From: Dugong dugon
Lineage: Eukaryota > Chordata > Mammalia > Sirenia > Dugongidae
DNA length: 64,000 bases
Reading direction: 5' to 3'
NCBI GenBank assembly: GCA_030035585.1
Contig: CM057461.1
Span: 969,001 to 1,033,000 of the forward strand
Shown one piece after another: positions 43,482-55,766 of this stretch; position 1 is the first letter of the stretch; each line of letters begins with the position of its first letter. A model generated the notes under the pieces. The model did not search any database, was not told where the DNA came from, and saw nothing but the letters and a program-made list of their open reading frames with translations. Made by a program: the position numbers and the translations under genes.

Positions 43482-44558
43482 TCAGGTGCTCTCGAATCCA
43501 TAGTGTTCTCCAGCCTCCCCACAACGAAGCCCTTTGGAAGAAGGATCAAGCCCCAGGCGGACCTGACCCCAAGGCAGGTGTGTGGATGGGGGCTGCAGCC
43601 GCGGTTAGCTAGACGTCACAGAGACTGGATGTGGCGGCTGATGTCAGCTGGGCGTGGAGGCGTGGAGATGTGCGCCTGGAACGGCACTTGCCCTGGCGAC
43701 GCCCGTCCACACCTTCAACCACCATCTCCTCTTCCACCCTCGGTGAGATGACAGGGGCTAGACAGGGTCTCACTGGACATGGCAGCGCCCCTGCACGTCC
43801 CTCCTCCCAAGGAAACTGAGCAGCAAATGTCACAGCTGTCCCTTCACACACTGTCTGTGGGTGTCAGGCCATGCTGTCTGGGGACATGTCGTCAGAACGG
43901 CGCACAGGGGAGCAGACCAGAGGCAGCTCATTAGACACGCAGGTGGCAGAGGGGTCCCCTGCTGTTGGAGCTGGGCCAAGCCTTCAGGGGTCAGGCTTTA
44001 CCCCTTCCTGGTGCTTGTGACACTGTGACATTCATGGGGTGGCCACGAGTCAGAGTGAAGGAAAAGGGTTTTGAAGATAAAGCACAGGGAAGAGGAAAGG
44101 GGATCCCAGCAAGGACCTGGCCCTGCCTGGCCAGTGACCCACCCAAGATTTCTGAGGCCCGTGGACATGGTGCCCAGGGTCAGACCCACCAAGGCGATCA
44201 CCTGGAACAGCACAAGGAAGAGTGATCGCTAAATGAGGTGTGTGCGCATAGACAGCCTGGCTGCCTGCTTCCTCAGAGAAAAGAACTTCCCAGGATGATC
44301 TGAGGGTCTGCAAATCCCGTCCCTGCTGCCCTGGCCTCACCATTTTATCACCGTCCCCTGTCCACCCGCCACCCTTAGAGGTGCCAAGTGGGGCATCTGG
44401 GGAGGGGTCGGCACGACCCACCCATCGGAGGCTCTGGGCAGAGGGAAGGACGAGTCAGAACCTGGGGTCCCCCCGGCCCCCCAGGCCTTCCTTGCCCATG
44501 CCTGCAGCTCGACCAGGGGGGGTTGTCTCCTTGTGGTGTAGGAGCCTGCAGTTGTTCC
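43482..44558. other. Unique DNA with a possible SINE scrap
   Basis: 44005-44065 ('gacattcatggggtggccac', 'gagtcagagtgaagg') could be the tail of a decayed AfroSINE. The rest is GC-rich unique DNA. No gene seen. Confidence 0.35.
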
Positions 44559-44680
44559 CAGAGGCCCCTCCAGAGTCAGCTGATGCCCCAGAGGCCCTTC
44601 CAGAGCCGGCTGACACCCCAGAAGCCCCTCCACAGCCAGCTGATGCCCCAGAAGCTCCTTCAGAGTTGGCTGATGCCCCA
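44559..44680. repeat. 30-bp tandem repeat, 4 copies
   Basis: The unit gaggcccctccagagtcagc plus tgatgcccca repeats four times with 3-8 differences per copy. The period is 30 bp, so the plus frame reads as 10-residue repeats (EAPPESADAP-like). The surrounding frame (44381-44692) has no other support. Confidence 0.85.
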
Positions 44681-46339
44681 GACTCGTGTTGAGAAGAGGT
44701 GGAGGGGGCAGCCGAGAGAACCCCCAGGCACAAGGCCAACTCACAGAGCAGAAGCCTGGAGCCTGGCCATGAACTCCAGCTTGGCGATTTCCCTCCTCAG
44801 GGAAAGTAGTTTTCCCTCAAGGTTGGGACTTTTCTGAGGTCATTTAAACCCTGGAGAACGTACACTTTAATCCCACCCACGAACAGTACAGCTCATGTAC
44901 ATGACCCTACCCCAGAATATATGGGGCATGTCCTCAGAAGAGACCCCTAAATGTGGGGAGGGATAAGGGCAAGCACTAGGGGGATGAGGGGGTGTGGCAG
45001 CCATAACTGGAGCTTTCTCCCTGAAAACTGAAGTGTTGCTGCAGATCGGCCTCATTGCATCTCCCATAAAAGTGGGTCAGTGGTAGTCATCAGGCCACAG
45101 GATCTGGCACATCACCGTGGACAGGTGGGTTGCAGTGGTGGGCTCACCTGGTGCAGGGGGGCCTCACCTGTAGGCATGTGGATCAGCTCCTCCCCGCACC
45201 TGCCGTGGTGAGGAGCCCCATGCCGGCCCCTTGCAGCTTCCACTGTGTGTGTGAGCAGCAGATTTTCAATTCCTCCCGAGCGATAGCAGGCATTGCAGGT
45301 ATAATCAGGAGTTCAGCTCTTTCAGGTGAGAAAGTCCCAGATGGGGAAGGCAGCTCATGGAGCTAAAACCCCAAACTGGCGCCGTCCATAGACCCAGAGA
45401 CCTGCGGCAGGACTCAAAGTGAGCTCCGTCCTGACGACTCAGGGGCTGAAAGGTGGCCTGGTGAGCACACAGACATGGGCTGGCGCTTCGGGGCTGCCAG
45501 GAACTGGTGGGTCACTGCTCGTGGCTCACTAAGGGGCTCAGACCCAGAGGCGTTGGGAGGTGGCCTTTGGCTTCTACACTGAAAGTGCTGCAGTTTCAAA
45601 AGGTTGGTCTTGTCCCGTCCGTCTTCTTAAAGACTCGAGGTGGCAGTGCCCTCCCCTAAAGACCTCGGGGACAGGCCTGGAGTTGATCACGTGGAGATTA
45701 CTACCTGTGGCACAGAGAGAGCCCAGGCCATGGGAAGTGGGGCATCACATAAGAGGGTGGGAGACAGAAACTATGGATGTGGTCTTTGGTTGGATGATTG
45801 GGAGGGTCCAGGGAAGCTGGGTTGGCGCCAGATTGGACACTGTGGGAAGGCAGTGGCGAGTCTACATCGGGCGAAGGAGGAGCCGTCCCTCGTCAACAAC
45901 CCCCACAGCTCTCCAGCCTCGGCCACAGTGCTCTCACTCTCCCAGGGTCAGGCCAGCACAGAGACATGGTTCTGGAGCTGCTCAGACATGTGGCTTCTAT
46001 TCTGAAACAGGCCCAGGGGACAGGTAGACTCAGGAAGGACCCAGGACTTCTGCTCAGCCAGGGAGGGGTGCTGGCCTGGAAAGGGGGTGTCATGAGTGTC
46101 AGGTGCTGCTTCGGGCCCCAGGGAGGGCAGGTAGCCAGTAAGCACCCATGAGCTGGACGGAGCTGGAGGCCCAGGTGGGTGGGCAGCTGCCCGGGCTCTC
46201 GCTGCCTCCCACCCTACACATGCTGCCAGCCTGGGGAGGGTGGCTGTGGCCCCCTCTGCCCCTCTGCTGATACGTGCTTAGAACAGCAGGGTGCCCGGAC
46301 TGCTTGTCGGGTCTCAAGTCCACTCGGAGAGGAGGCTCC
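44681..46339. other. 1.65 kb of unique DNA, nothing recognised
   Basis: Frames at 45560-46027 and 45640-46005 overlap in different phases. No domain, signal or splice-flanked exon stands out. No repeat recognised. Confidence 0.4.
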
Positions 46340-48160
46340 CTGGCCCCACACAGCTGGTGAGAATTAAGTGCTGGATCTCTCGAGCCATATGTTCTCCTTA
46401 CATGTGACTTTGACACTCCCTTCGAAGGGCTGGGGTCTCCTTGAATCAGGGAGGGCTGGTGACAACAACAAATGCGGCAATCTGTGACTTCTGGGGTGAT
46501 AAAAGGTGACTGCTTCTTCCCAGTTCTCTGGGGACACTCTGCACAGCGAGGAAGCTGAAACAGTAGGTGGCAGGTCCATGGGGAAAGCAGCCGAGCCCAG
46601 CGGATGCCCAGCACCAACCGGCTGGCCATGAGCCATGTGAGTGCATCAGCTTGGGGGTGGACTCTCCAGAGCCCAGCCCACCTGCCCCAGCCGAAGCCAC
46701 ATGGAGCAGACGTGAGCCTCGCCCTGAGTCCTGGCCAGGTTGCTGGTCTATCTGCCAGCTGGACAAGTGTTGCTGTTTTGAATCACTAAATTTTGCAGTG
46801 GCAGAAATGGTAACCGGATGGGTTTTGGTACCAGGAAGTGGAGTGTTGCCATAAGAAAAACCCTAAAGGCTCTGGGCCTGGGGGACGATGAAGGGGCCTT
46901 TAGGCAGCTTTGGGAGAAGGGCTTCAAAGAAAGAAGGAGAGGGCTCCTTGTTCTGTAGTGGTGGAAAGTTTAGTAACAGTGCTGCCTGCAGCAACGTGGA
47001 AAAGAGGAAATGTGCCTGATGAACCTGACGAGCCATTTAAGGGGACTTTCAGGCAGAGTGTTGAAGGCGGACCCAGCTGCCTACTGTAAAATGCAAGAGG
47101 CAGGAGATGCAGGAATTGGGGGATGAATTGTTCGATTGTGAGTCAATTTTGGAGGAAATCCAGGCCATGCTTCATTTGAAAATAAAATTTTCTCTCATTT
47201 ACAGCATCTCCAAGATACTTGAATTAAGAAGTGGCTTCAGGGCAAAGATTGAATCCAGTGTGCAAGTTTTAAACCAACGGTTCTGGCCTCAGAAAGATTT
47301 AAGGTGGTGCCCCATAGACAAAGGACCTTCTAAGGACTTTATGGGTATGCTTTCGGATCCTGTACACTAAATAAACATAGGGCTTCTAAAAATTTTAATG
47401 GCATTGCTGCCTCAGGAGCCTCAGAGGGGACCCAAGACAGAGAAAGGCCTGTATCATAGAGATTTGCAAGTGTAGCTTTGTCTAATGAAGTCAACTCTAG
47501 TAAGATTCATAGGAAACCCACTAAGTTTTAAGAGAATTGTTCTGGTGGAAGCACTGCTGGCTGGGATTAAAAGGGACAGAAGGCATACAAAATGAAACTC
47601 TTGAATCTCTACAGGTGAATATCAGGCTGAGAAAACTGCTTGGCTGCAAGCAGAGGTTACTGTTTATGGGAAAGGAAGATGACAGAGAGCAGAGACAGGG
47701 AGCACAGAGAACAGTCCCAGGCATTGGGTGGAGCCATGGCAAGGAGGTGGCAGCAGGTGCCTGGCTGGGTTTCAGAACTGCCATGGAGCGTTACTGCTGC
47801 ACGTGTACCCTTTAAGAACATCCTGTCTAGAGCAGTTATCCTATGCCTGCCCCACCACTGAATGTTAGGTGTGGGGGAGGGCAGTAACCTGTTGCTTTAA
47901 TGTAGGTCAAGAGGAGCCATACTGAACAGCTGTACTGAGCCTTGTCTGAACCGGGACCTGGTTTAATTACAAGATCAGGGACCTCGAGCCTCAGCCTGAT
48001 GTTGTGATGGCATGACACTCGTGGGGAGTCTTGGGGGGGTTGGAGGAATTTTGCGTGGGAGGAAAGGAATGTAGATAATGAGTGTCCTGGTGGTTTAAAA
48101 CATGCTGCCCAAATTGTCTGACACTTCCCTCAAGAGCTACGGTACCACAGACTCGACCTT
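46340..48160 (+). mobile_element. ERVL-MaLR-type provirus fossil (5' LTR, short internal region, 3' LTR start)
   Basis: The LTR part spans about 46340-46830: 'tgacactcccttcgaagggc', 'ttgaatcagggagggctggt', and the terminal 'ttttgaatcactaaattttg'. The internal start follows, 'ttttggtaccaggaagtgga' near 46823, which is the MaLR primer-side signature. Non-coding MaLR internal sequence continues to about 48075, including 'gtgatggcatgacactcgtg'. A short 3' LTR start lies at about 48076-48160 ('ttgtctgacacttccctcaa'). Old, broken, with many disruptions. No intact coding capacity is expected for this family. Confidence 0.72.
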
Positions 48161-48714
48161 GCTGGAACTGGACAGTCTCATGCTGGGATTCCCATTCAGG
48201 AATTCCGGGGCCGGGCTTCCCTCAGACTTGAAGTTTAGAGGATCATTTTGGGGCCCTAAGGCACTTCCAGTTCAGGTGGGGAGCAGACATCACAGAATCC
48301 CACATTTGAGTGGGATCCAAAGTCTCTAGGATTCTGTGTCGGGAGACCACCCCAACCTCTGGAGCAGGCCAGCCCCCTGCCTGGCCCACCCCAGGGCTAG
48401 GCAAAGGAGCCGGTTTCAGGGTTCCTTCCTGAAAACCCCCTAAGACAGCTCGCAACACCAGGCCCCAAGGCCTCTGCAATCCCAGGACCTCGTTCCCCCA
48501 CCACTGGGCTCTTCCCAGTGGGGGTGGGCCCTGTAGAAGGGTCCCTGTGGAGCTGAGGGGGAGCAGGCTCCACCTCCCCTGAGAACACAGGGCCTGCATC
48601 CTGGTCCCCAACGGCTGCCTTCCTTCCCAGGGTCCCGAGGGTGAGGAGCCATGGGAAGGCCAGTTGGGCTCACAGCAAAGATCAGCGTGGAGGGGACAGG
48701 CCGAAAGCCTGACC
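48161..48714. other. Unique DNA, nothing recognised
   Basis: About 550 bp of GC-rich DNA. Minus frames 48243-48611 and 48440-48733 overlap in different phases; neither is recognised. Confidence 0.4.
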
Positions 48715-48950
48715 CCAGGTAATCAGCATGCAAGCTATCATTATGCTGCTAATTAATTCCCAGCTCATTACATTTCCTGCAGCTAATTTGTACTCGGGCT
48801 GATTAGATCAAACTCATCTGTATGCTAATAAACCTGTTTTCCATTTGTTTTAGTGACTGAAGGAAGAGGCTCCATATTTACATATTTTGAAGTTTGTCAG
48901 AGAAATCACAGCATCTGAATTAACTTCTCTCTGGTTTACGAATCTGTGAA
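48715..48950. promoter_or_regulatory. Putative conserved non-coding enhancer-like island 8
   Basis: One of the strongest islands: 'tatgctgctaattaattccc' near 48741, 'cagctcattacatttcctgc', 'gggctgattagatcaaactc', 'tctgtatgctaataaacctg' and 'atctgaattaacttctctct'. TAATTAATT palindromic homeodomain dimer word at 48750. Abrupt AT shift on both sides; no repeat family fits. Confidence 0.65.
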
Positions 48951-50264
48951 AAAGACCAGGTCCAGCTCCGCTTGCTTTTCCCAGACTGCCTTTCCTCTCT
49001 GCCCTGTCACCCGACACCCAGGGTCGGGGGTGGGGGATCCTGACCCTCAGGACACAGTCCTCCCTGTGGGGGCCCAACACCCCTCTTTTCTGATAAGTGG
49101 CTGCTTTTTGGTGCAGACCAAACCCTCCCAAGCCTGAGCCCAAACCCAAGCACCGGAAGCAGCGTTATTGCCTCCAAACCGCCCAAATGTGGACTGCAGC
49201 CCTCCTCCTACATCCGCTCTCCCAGCCACTCATGAGACCCACCCCCCAACAGAATCTGGGAGATGGGGACGCCCTCTTGGCCACCCCCTCCCTGTGTCCC
49301 AATCCACAGGGCCTCCAGAGTTTCGGGGAGCTGACACAGCCCAGGGGTCCCCCAGCACCTTGGCTCTGCATTCGGCCTCTCCTCCCCACAGGTCCTGATG
49401 GGCTGTGGCTGAGGGCACCGCTCTGCCAAGATGTCCCGCTGCCACCTGCTCTCACGCTGTCCCGCATCATGGCCCCTTGGAGAGGGCGTGTGCCGGCTGC
49501 TGATCCTCACCCAGATGTCCGTCCCTCCCTGCCCTCATTGGGGTCTCCTCTCATGCTCAGGACTGCCTCTTGCTCGCCCATCCAGATCAGACCCTGTTTC
49601 CCAGGTGGCCTCCATCTGCTGCCCACCACCTCCCAGGGACCTCCTCTTTCCCTTCCCTTCAGGAACCCCCTCTTCTACTGGCCCCCACCCCCCTTCCCCC
49701 ACCCCCAAGACCTCTCCCTCCACCTCCCTCTGGGATCTCCTCTTCCATTTTCCCCCTGGGGGGTTCCCTCCCCCCAACCCTAGGATCTCCCCACACCCTT
49801 GGGCCTCCCCTCCCCCCACCCTAGGGTCTCCCCTCCAATCCTAGAGCCCTGAACCGGAAGGCACAGAGAGGACCCACTGGCCCAGCTCATTGCCATCTGG
49901 ACAGAGCTTTTCTTGCCAAGCCACCCGTGGGCTGCCATCTGGTCCCACCAGGGTCTTGTGGTAGGCGGGTTCCCACAGTGGGCAGTGAGCCTCAGGCTCC
50001 AGGCTGACCCTCGGCAGGGCCAGTGGATCCACAGAGCCAGGACCAGAGCCCAGGGTGGTCCTGGAGAGCCACCTACGGCCGACTTGGACTCCTTGAGACA
50101 AGCGTGGAGGGGGGCCCAGAAGCTTGTGGGATGCTGGCAGAAGTCTCAGCTGCAGAGAAGAGAGTCTGTGAGCCTTCAGTCCTGCCGAGAAGCACTAGGT
50201 GGGCTCAGTGCCCCTCACCTGCCCGGACACTGTGGCTCAGGCGCCCATCAGCAACACTGTAAAG
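48951..50264. other. 1.3 kb of unique DNA, pyrimidine-rich in the middle
   Basis: The plus frame 49097-49783 is Pro/Leu-rich because 49560-49840 is C/T-rich. It lacks any recognised motif and overlaps equally long frames. Nothing else recognised. Confidence 0.4.
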
Positions 50265-51065
50265 CCACAGCGCTGCCAAGGGACCAGAGTTCCTAACAGT
50301 GTGACCACTGAGTAGGCAAGGATACTGAGGAGTTAATGACAAGTGGAAGGTAAGCTCGCTGAGACAGTGCCATCAGTGGTCGCTGGGAGAAGGGGGTGAA
50401 TGGGGGGAGCACAGGGATTGGCAGGTCAATGTAACTGTCCTGTAGGGCACTGTCATGGTGGACACAGGGCATTATGCATTTGTCAAAACCCCCCACACAG
50501 AGTGAATCCTAATGTAAACTGTGTTGTTGCTGGGTGCTATCGAGTCGATTCCGACTCAGAACCCCCATGGGACAGAGCAGAGCTGGCCTGTAAGGTTTTC
50601 TTGGCTGTAATCTTTACAGGATCAGATAGCCAGGTCTTTCTCCTGTGGAGCTGTCATGTGGGTTTGAAGCCCCGAGCACTTAACGGCTGAGCCACCAGTG
50701 GTTACCAGGGGCGGAGGGAGGGGAAAGGGCAGTCATTGCGTAGGAAGCTGTGAGCTTCTGTTTATGGCAATGGATATTGGTGATGGCTGCACAACAGGAT
50801 TAACGTAACTGATGTCACTAAATTGTACACATGAAAAACGTTACATTGGCAAATGTGTTATATATATATTTACAACAATAAAAAACTATGGACTTTAGTT
50901 AATAAGTATCAGTATTGGTTCATCAATTGTAACAAACGCATCACACCAATATAAGGTGTTAATAGTGGAAACTGTGCAGGGTGCAGTGGGGTATGTGGGA
51001 CCTCTCTCTATCTTTTGCTCAATTTTTCTGTAAACCTAAAACTGCTCTAACAAATAGCTTATTTT
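50265..51065 (+). mobile_element. Composite of L1 3' ends interrupted by a SINE and another L1 piece
   Basis: The outer L1 terminus runs to 'gtgaatcctaatgtaaactg' (50501-50520) and resumes at 'aactatggactttagttaat' (50883), then 'ggttcatcaattgtaacaaa' and 'aaacctaaaactgctctaac'. Between them lie an AfroSINE (50521-50699) and a second L1 terminus (50700-50882, 'ttaccaggggcggagggagg', 'aattgtacacatgaaaaacg', ending in an A-rich 'ttacaacaataaaaa'). Confidence 0.85.
50521..50699 (-). mobile_element. AfroSINE-type SINE
   Basis: The plus strand shows 'gtgttgttgctgggtgctat', 'cgagtcgattccgactcaga', 'catgggacagagcagagctg', 'gtgggtttgaagccccgagc' and 'aacggctgagccaccagtg'. Confidence 0.92.
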
Positions 51066-51337
51066 GAAAAATGAGCTATTTGATCTTTGTTCCCCAAGGT
51101 CACCCCTGCTTGGAGTCCAGGATCTACATCCTGACAGCCAGGCTGGACTGTCCCTTTGCCCAGCCTCTTCTTCTGGCTCCAAATCCCGCCCCTTAGCTTC
51201 TCTATTTTGCCAACCACAGGAGGTGGGTCGACGGGACTCCACCTACCCAGCATCAGGCTCCTCTGGGGAGACATAGGCTGTCGCTCCATCGGCAGCCCCA
51301 CCTGGACCCCCAGCAGCCAGCCAAGGAAGAGAACAAG
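51066..51337. other. Unique spacer
   Basis: Under 300 bp of unique DNA between the L1 composite and the pyrimidine tract. Nothing recognised. Confidence 0.35.
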
Positions 51338-51508
51338 CTCCTTCCCATCTCCCCCTCCCCTCTCCTGCCCATCTCCTCCCCCTCCCACCTCCTTCCTCCC
51401 ACTTCCCCCTCTCCTCTCTCCTACCACATCTTCCCTCCCACTCCCCTCGTTTCCTCCCCTTTCCACCCCAACACCACTCCCCCACCCCCCACCTCCCCAC
51501 CTCTGAGT
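51338..51508. repeat. Polypyrimidine minisatellite-like tract
   Basis: Almost pure C/T on the plus strand with ctcccacttcc-like words but no fixed period. Potential H-DNA. The Gly/Arg/Glu-rich minus frames here are artefacts. Confidence 0.85.
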
Positions 51509-51681
51509 CTGGCCTCTCTTCAAAGACAAGGACCAGGGAAGAGCATGAGGATGTGATGACGGAGCACCAGGCGCAGGGCAGGACAGCAGGGCCAGGCACG
51601 CTTGCTTGCCACGGTGAACACTAAAAGCCAAGTGAAAGGACCCCTTTAGCTGACAGGGGCTTGGAGCTCTGCTTCCCAGCA

Positions 51682-51750
51682 GAAGATGCTCCAGGTGCAG
51701 AAGATACTCCAGGTGCAGAAGATGCTCCAGGTGCAGATACTCCAGGTGCG
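51682..51750. repeat. 18-bp tandem repeat, about 4 copies
   Basis: The unit agaagatgctccaggtgc repeats at 18-bp steps, with one shortened copy at the right end. Confidence 0.85.
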
Positions 51751-52141
51751 CACAAACAGCCTCATGCCGATTTCAGAACGTGAACCAACCGCTGGTCAGC
51801 TAAATGTTTTGTTTTGTTAACTGGCATAGGACACAGCCCACCTCCGGGGGCTCTGTGTACCTCCTCCACATCACCCCTCCTGGGGTCCGGGGGTTTTGTG
51901 AGCACACTGAGAGGCGCCCAGGCAGGTCTGCTCTGCCCCCTGCCCAACTCCAACTCTCAGGGTGAGGAAAAGCTCCTGCTTTTCTGTGTCATCATCTCAA
52001 GGACCAAGACAAGAAGGGCATCCTTCCTTTGGGGAACTGCTGGGGAGCGGGAGAAGAAAGGATCTGATCTGGACCCGCCGAGGACCTGCCAAAGGCTCAA
52101 GTCTGACTCTGTCAGTAAAAAGGCTCACGTTCCCAAAGACA
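51751..52141. other. Unique DNA, nothing recognised
   Basis: About 390 bp with no gene or repeat recognised. Confidence 0.4.
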
Positions 52142-52306
52142 TGCCTGGGTAGCACAAATGGCTCAGACGCCTTCCAAGAGGTGCCCTAGAAGACAGGTCA
52201 GGCAATCAGCTTCCAAAAGGCCACACCCTTGAAAACCCTGTGGAGCAGTTCTACTCGGCATACATGGGGTTGCCGTGAGTTGGAATCAACTCCACAGCAA
52301 CTAACA
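52142..52306 (+). mobile_element. AfroSINE-type SINE
   Basis: The words 'gcctgggtagcacaaatggc', 'caggcaatcagcttccaaaa', 'gaaaaccctgtggagcagtt', 'catggggttgccgtgagttg' and 'gaatcaactccacagcaac'. The head is partly deleted. Confidence 0.9.
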
Positions 52307-53960
52307 TTTTCCCAAAAGACAAAGAGGCAGAACCATCATCAACGAACATGCTAGACAGCACAGCTGAGCTGGCCTCTGCAGAAGCAGCTATGAGGTGTCT
52401 CTGCTGGTAGAGCGCCTCACCGCGCCGGAGGATGCCTGCCCTCGGAAACAAAGGCTGGAATGGTGCATCATCAGCACCTTGGAGAGGGCCTCGCAGGCCC
52501 AGCTGCTGGGGCCTGATCCCAGAGCCGGCTCACCACCAGGGCCTGGTGGGCACTCCCCGCCTCTTCAGGCAGGGTGGCGAGGAGGTTGACTTTGCCGGCA
52601 TCCCAGGCAGAGCCACGCAGGCACCAATGCCAGCCAGGGCCCTGTGTTGTAAGATCCGTCCCTGCTCCCCCAGGCCTGACTGGAGCTCACAGGAGTGGGG
52701 CCAGCAGCAGCTCCCTGAGGCAGGAGCCACTCAACCAGGCATTGAAAAGTGTCTCCAACCAGCAGCTCTTAAAGGCTAGTGCTCCTCAAAGGAACAGGCC
52801 CTGCCCTTAGTCCCTGGGCCCTGGCAGCGTGGCCACACTCCCAATCTCACCCCACTCGGAGAAGGGGTTGGCCCACGGCTCCACCAGCCCAGAGACAGCA
52901 AGTGGTAGGTGTGGCTGCACGTGGGACACATGCACATTTTATTGGCGCTGGTTCCCCCAACACCGGTCATGTGAAGACAGTGGTTGACCTTCAGAGCTGA
53001 CTAATCCCAGCAGGTACATTCATTCGGACGAAGCTTGGGCAGCTCGACCCCGAGAACCTGCGCTCCCCCAGTGTTGCCTGTGTTGGCAGCCTAGCGGCCT
53101 CCTCCTTCCCCACCAGGACAATTGCAGGTGGGACCCCACTAACACTGGTGGCCTCTCAGTGCTTGCCTCACCTGCGAGGCCCTGCCGTCACCCACTCTGC
53201 GCCAGCTCCAATGAGGCGCCCAGCGGGGAAGACCAGATTCTAGGACAGCCCAGGGCAATGTAGCCCTGGAGTTGGGGGCTCCACCCTGGAAGGGGCTCCT
53301 GGCCACTTGTGCTTTCAGGCTCGGTGTGCCTGCTCTTCCCCCAGAAAAAAGGGGCTCGTGGCCACCTCTTGAACTGTGTCCATTCTGACCACAGCCAGCC
53401 TCCTGGCGGCTCCTCCTCAACTTGGCTTCAGCGAGGGAGCCTTGTCACATGCCTGCCATGCGCCTTCCCTCCAAAGCCCTGCTCTTCTCCACCCGGGGTG
53501 GAGGTCCTGACTCCCTGTCTTCTAAAATGCCTCCTCGTCCTGGAAAAGCCCCCCATGACCTGGACCACCGGCTCCGGGTGCCTCCAGGTAGGCTGAGGAG
53601 GGGGCTGGGAAGGGTTAAGGATTCTGGCGCCCTGTGCATTCGGGGTGCCTGTGCCGCCCGCCCTCCTGCTGTCTCTGCTGGAACACCTCACTTCGCCTTC
53701 CTCTCTGCGGCCCCTCAGAGGCCTGCAAGGCGGGCTTCGGGAGGCACAGGTCCCCCACGGCCTGCCTGTCTCCCGACCTCTCAGGCAGCCCTTATTGCCT
53801 CCTGTCACCCCAGAAACGAAGGTGTGGGCCAGGAGGGAGGGAGCGAGCTGGGCCGCTACCCACAGGTGCCTCTTGTGGGCTCTCAGCGCAGAGGGAAAGG
53901 AGCAAGGGCTGTGTAGGGGAAAACCTCGACTCCAGGAATCGGCCCAGGTTGAAAAAACAG
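52307..53960. other. 1.65 kb of unique DNA, nothing recognised
   Basis: GC-rich. The frames at 53422-53916 and 53645-54034 overlap in different phases and the second runs into the 32-bp array. No domain or exon recognised. Confidence 0.4.
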
Positions 53961-54122
53961 GCTGCCGTAAGAGGGTGCCCGCCTGTGCGTCAGCTGCCGT
54001 AAGAGGGTGCCCGCCTGTGCGTCAGCTGCCGTAAGAGGGTGCCCGCCTGTGCGTCAGCTGCCGAAAGTAGACTCCTCCCTGTGCGTCAGCTGCCGGAAGT
54101 GGGTGCTTCTCTGGGCACCAGC
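53961..54122. repeat. 32-bp minisatellite, 5 copies
   Basis: The unit gctgccgtaagagggtgccc plus gcctgtgcgtca has copies at 53961, 53993, 54025, 54057 and 54089. The first three are almost identical and the last two diverged. Unrelated in sequence to the 32-bp array at 8206. Confidence 0.92.
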
Positions 54123-55435
54123 TGGGGGGCGGGGGAGAGGGTCTGCCTTGAAAGAAGAGCAGTGGGAAGGTTGTCCCGCAATCTGATCCTTACCTGGGGG
54201 TGCACGGAGCTCCGGGCTGGGGCGAAGGGCCAGGGCTGGAGAAAGCAGCCCCCCCAGATTTTGAAGAAGCGCACCCACAGACCCATCAAAGTCTAGGTAT
54301 GATAAGCCCGTCGACACCGAGGCCCAGGAGAGGCGAGGTCCCTCCAGCATCAGCCAAGTCCCTGGTCATGTAGCGTGCTCTGGAGGGGCCGTGTAGAGCC
54401 CTCGATGGGGACTCTGAGCCCACAGCGTTTAGGGTCCACCCTCTCTCTGCCCCTTGCACCCACACCTGGACAAATGATACGAAAGATGGAGGATCCTTCG
54501 TTTGAGCTAGTGAGGAGATTCAAACCCCTCATGCCCCTGCCCCGAAGCCTCTTCCTGGCCCCACTCCTAATAAAAACGCATCGTGTCCTTCGGCTCCCCA
54601 GGCCATTTCAGGCCTGCTGGAGCACCCTGTCTGCCCCGAGGCCTCGTCAGTAAACCTCTTCCCGCCCTCTTGGCTACATGCCCAATCCTCAGGCTTGACA
54701 GTCAAACTCCATTATGGATAGAGTCTCTCTGCCTCTGCAGGTGGCCATACGGCCCACATCATGAAACAATCCTTCCTCAAAACAGCCCCTCTGTGGTGGT
54801 GTAGACAGACTCCCTAAGAGACACTCAGAGTCCCAGCTGTGAGTCGCCTTGTCGCAGCTCACCCACGCTGTTTGTGGGAGCTGGGGCTTGTGCAGATCAA
54901 CAGAGGCTGGTGGGGTCCCTGTCCAGGCCACAAGCACAGCTGGGTCGTGTGGGACCAGGAGATGGAGTTGAAGATGTCACCAAGCAAACAAGCTGCAGGC
55001 GCCTGCAGGCCTCATGCCCAGCCCCACCCTTCCCAGGATGCTGCAGGCCCAGGCCCAGGCCCGGCTGACCAACCACGTTTGAGCCCCAGATGGCGACACA
55101 TCCAAGTCTGCAGACGAGGAGAGAGCCAGAGCACCTTCCCTGTGGGTGGCCGGATGAAGTGTACACAGCGCAGGGTACTGGGGATGGTGAGATGGGCCCT
55201 CTGTGTCTGGCTATTCCTGCTATGGTTGTTATTAATCCAAGGACATTGTTGATGCAGAGCGCACAGCAGCCTGGTGGCCAACACGCCCTGCATACTTGTG
55301 CCGGAGCAGGGCCAGGGTGAGCCGGGACCAACGTGAGCCCCATTCAGAGCAAGGACCCCAGAGAGGAGAAACAAAGAACCAGGGCAGAGGCTCTGGGTCC
55401 TGTCTGTGCCCACCCATGTCTGCAAGTGTACACTT
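54123..55435. other. 1.3 kb of unique DNA, nothing recognised
   Basis: GC-rich, with random frames on both strands. No exon, RNA or repeat recognised. Confidence 0.4.
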
Positions 55436-55766
55436 GCCCACACACACACCCTATACACACCCCCCCACATGCCCACCTGCACACGCACACCCCACACATG
55501 CACACCCCACACATATGCACACCCCACACATGCACACCCAACACATATGCACACCCCACACAAGCACATCCCATACAAGCACACCCCCACACATGCACAC
55601 TTCACACATGCACACCCAACACATGCACACCCCACACAAGCACACCCCCACACAAGCACACCCCCACACACCCCACACATGCACACCCCTACACACCCCT
55701 ACACACACCCACACAAACCCCACATATGCACACCCCACACATATGCACACGCCACACGCATGCATG
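55436..55766. repeat. (CACACATGCACACCC)n tract
   Basis: About 330 bp of imperfect 13-17 bp units such as cacacatgcacacccc. Overlapping frames (His/Thr/Pro or Cys/Val/Gly) are artefacts. Confidence 0.95.
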
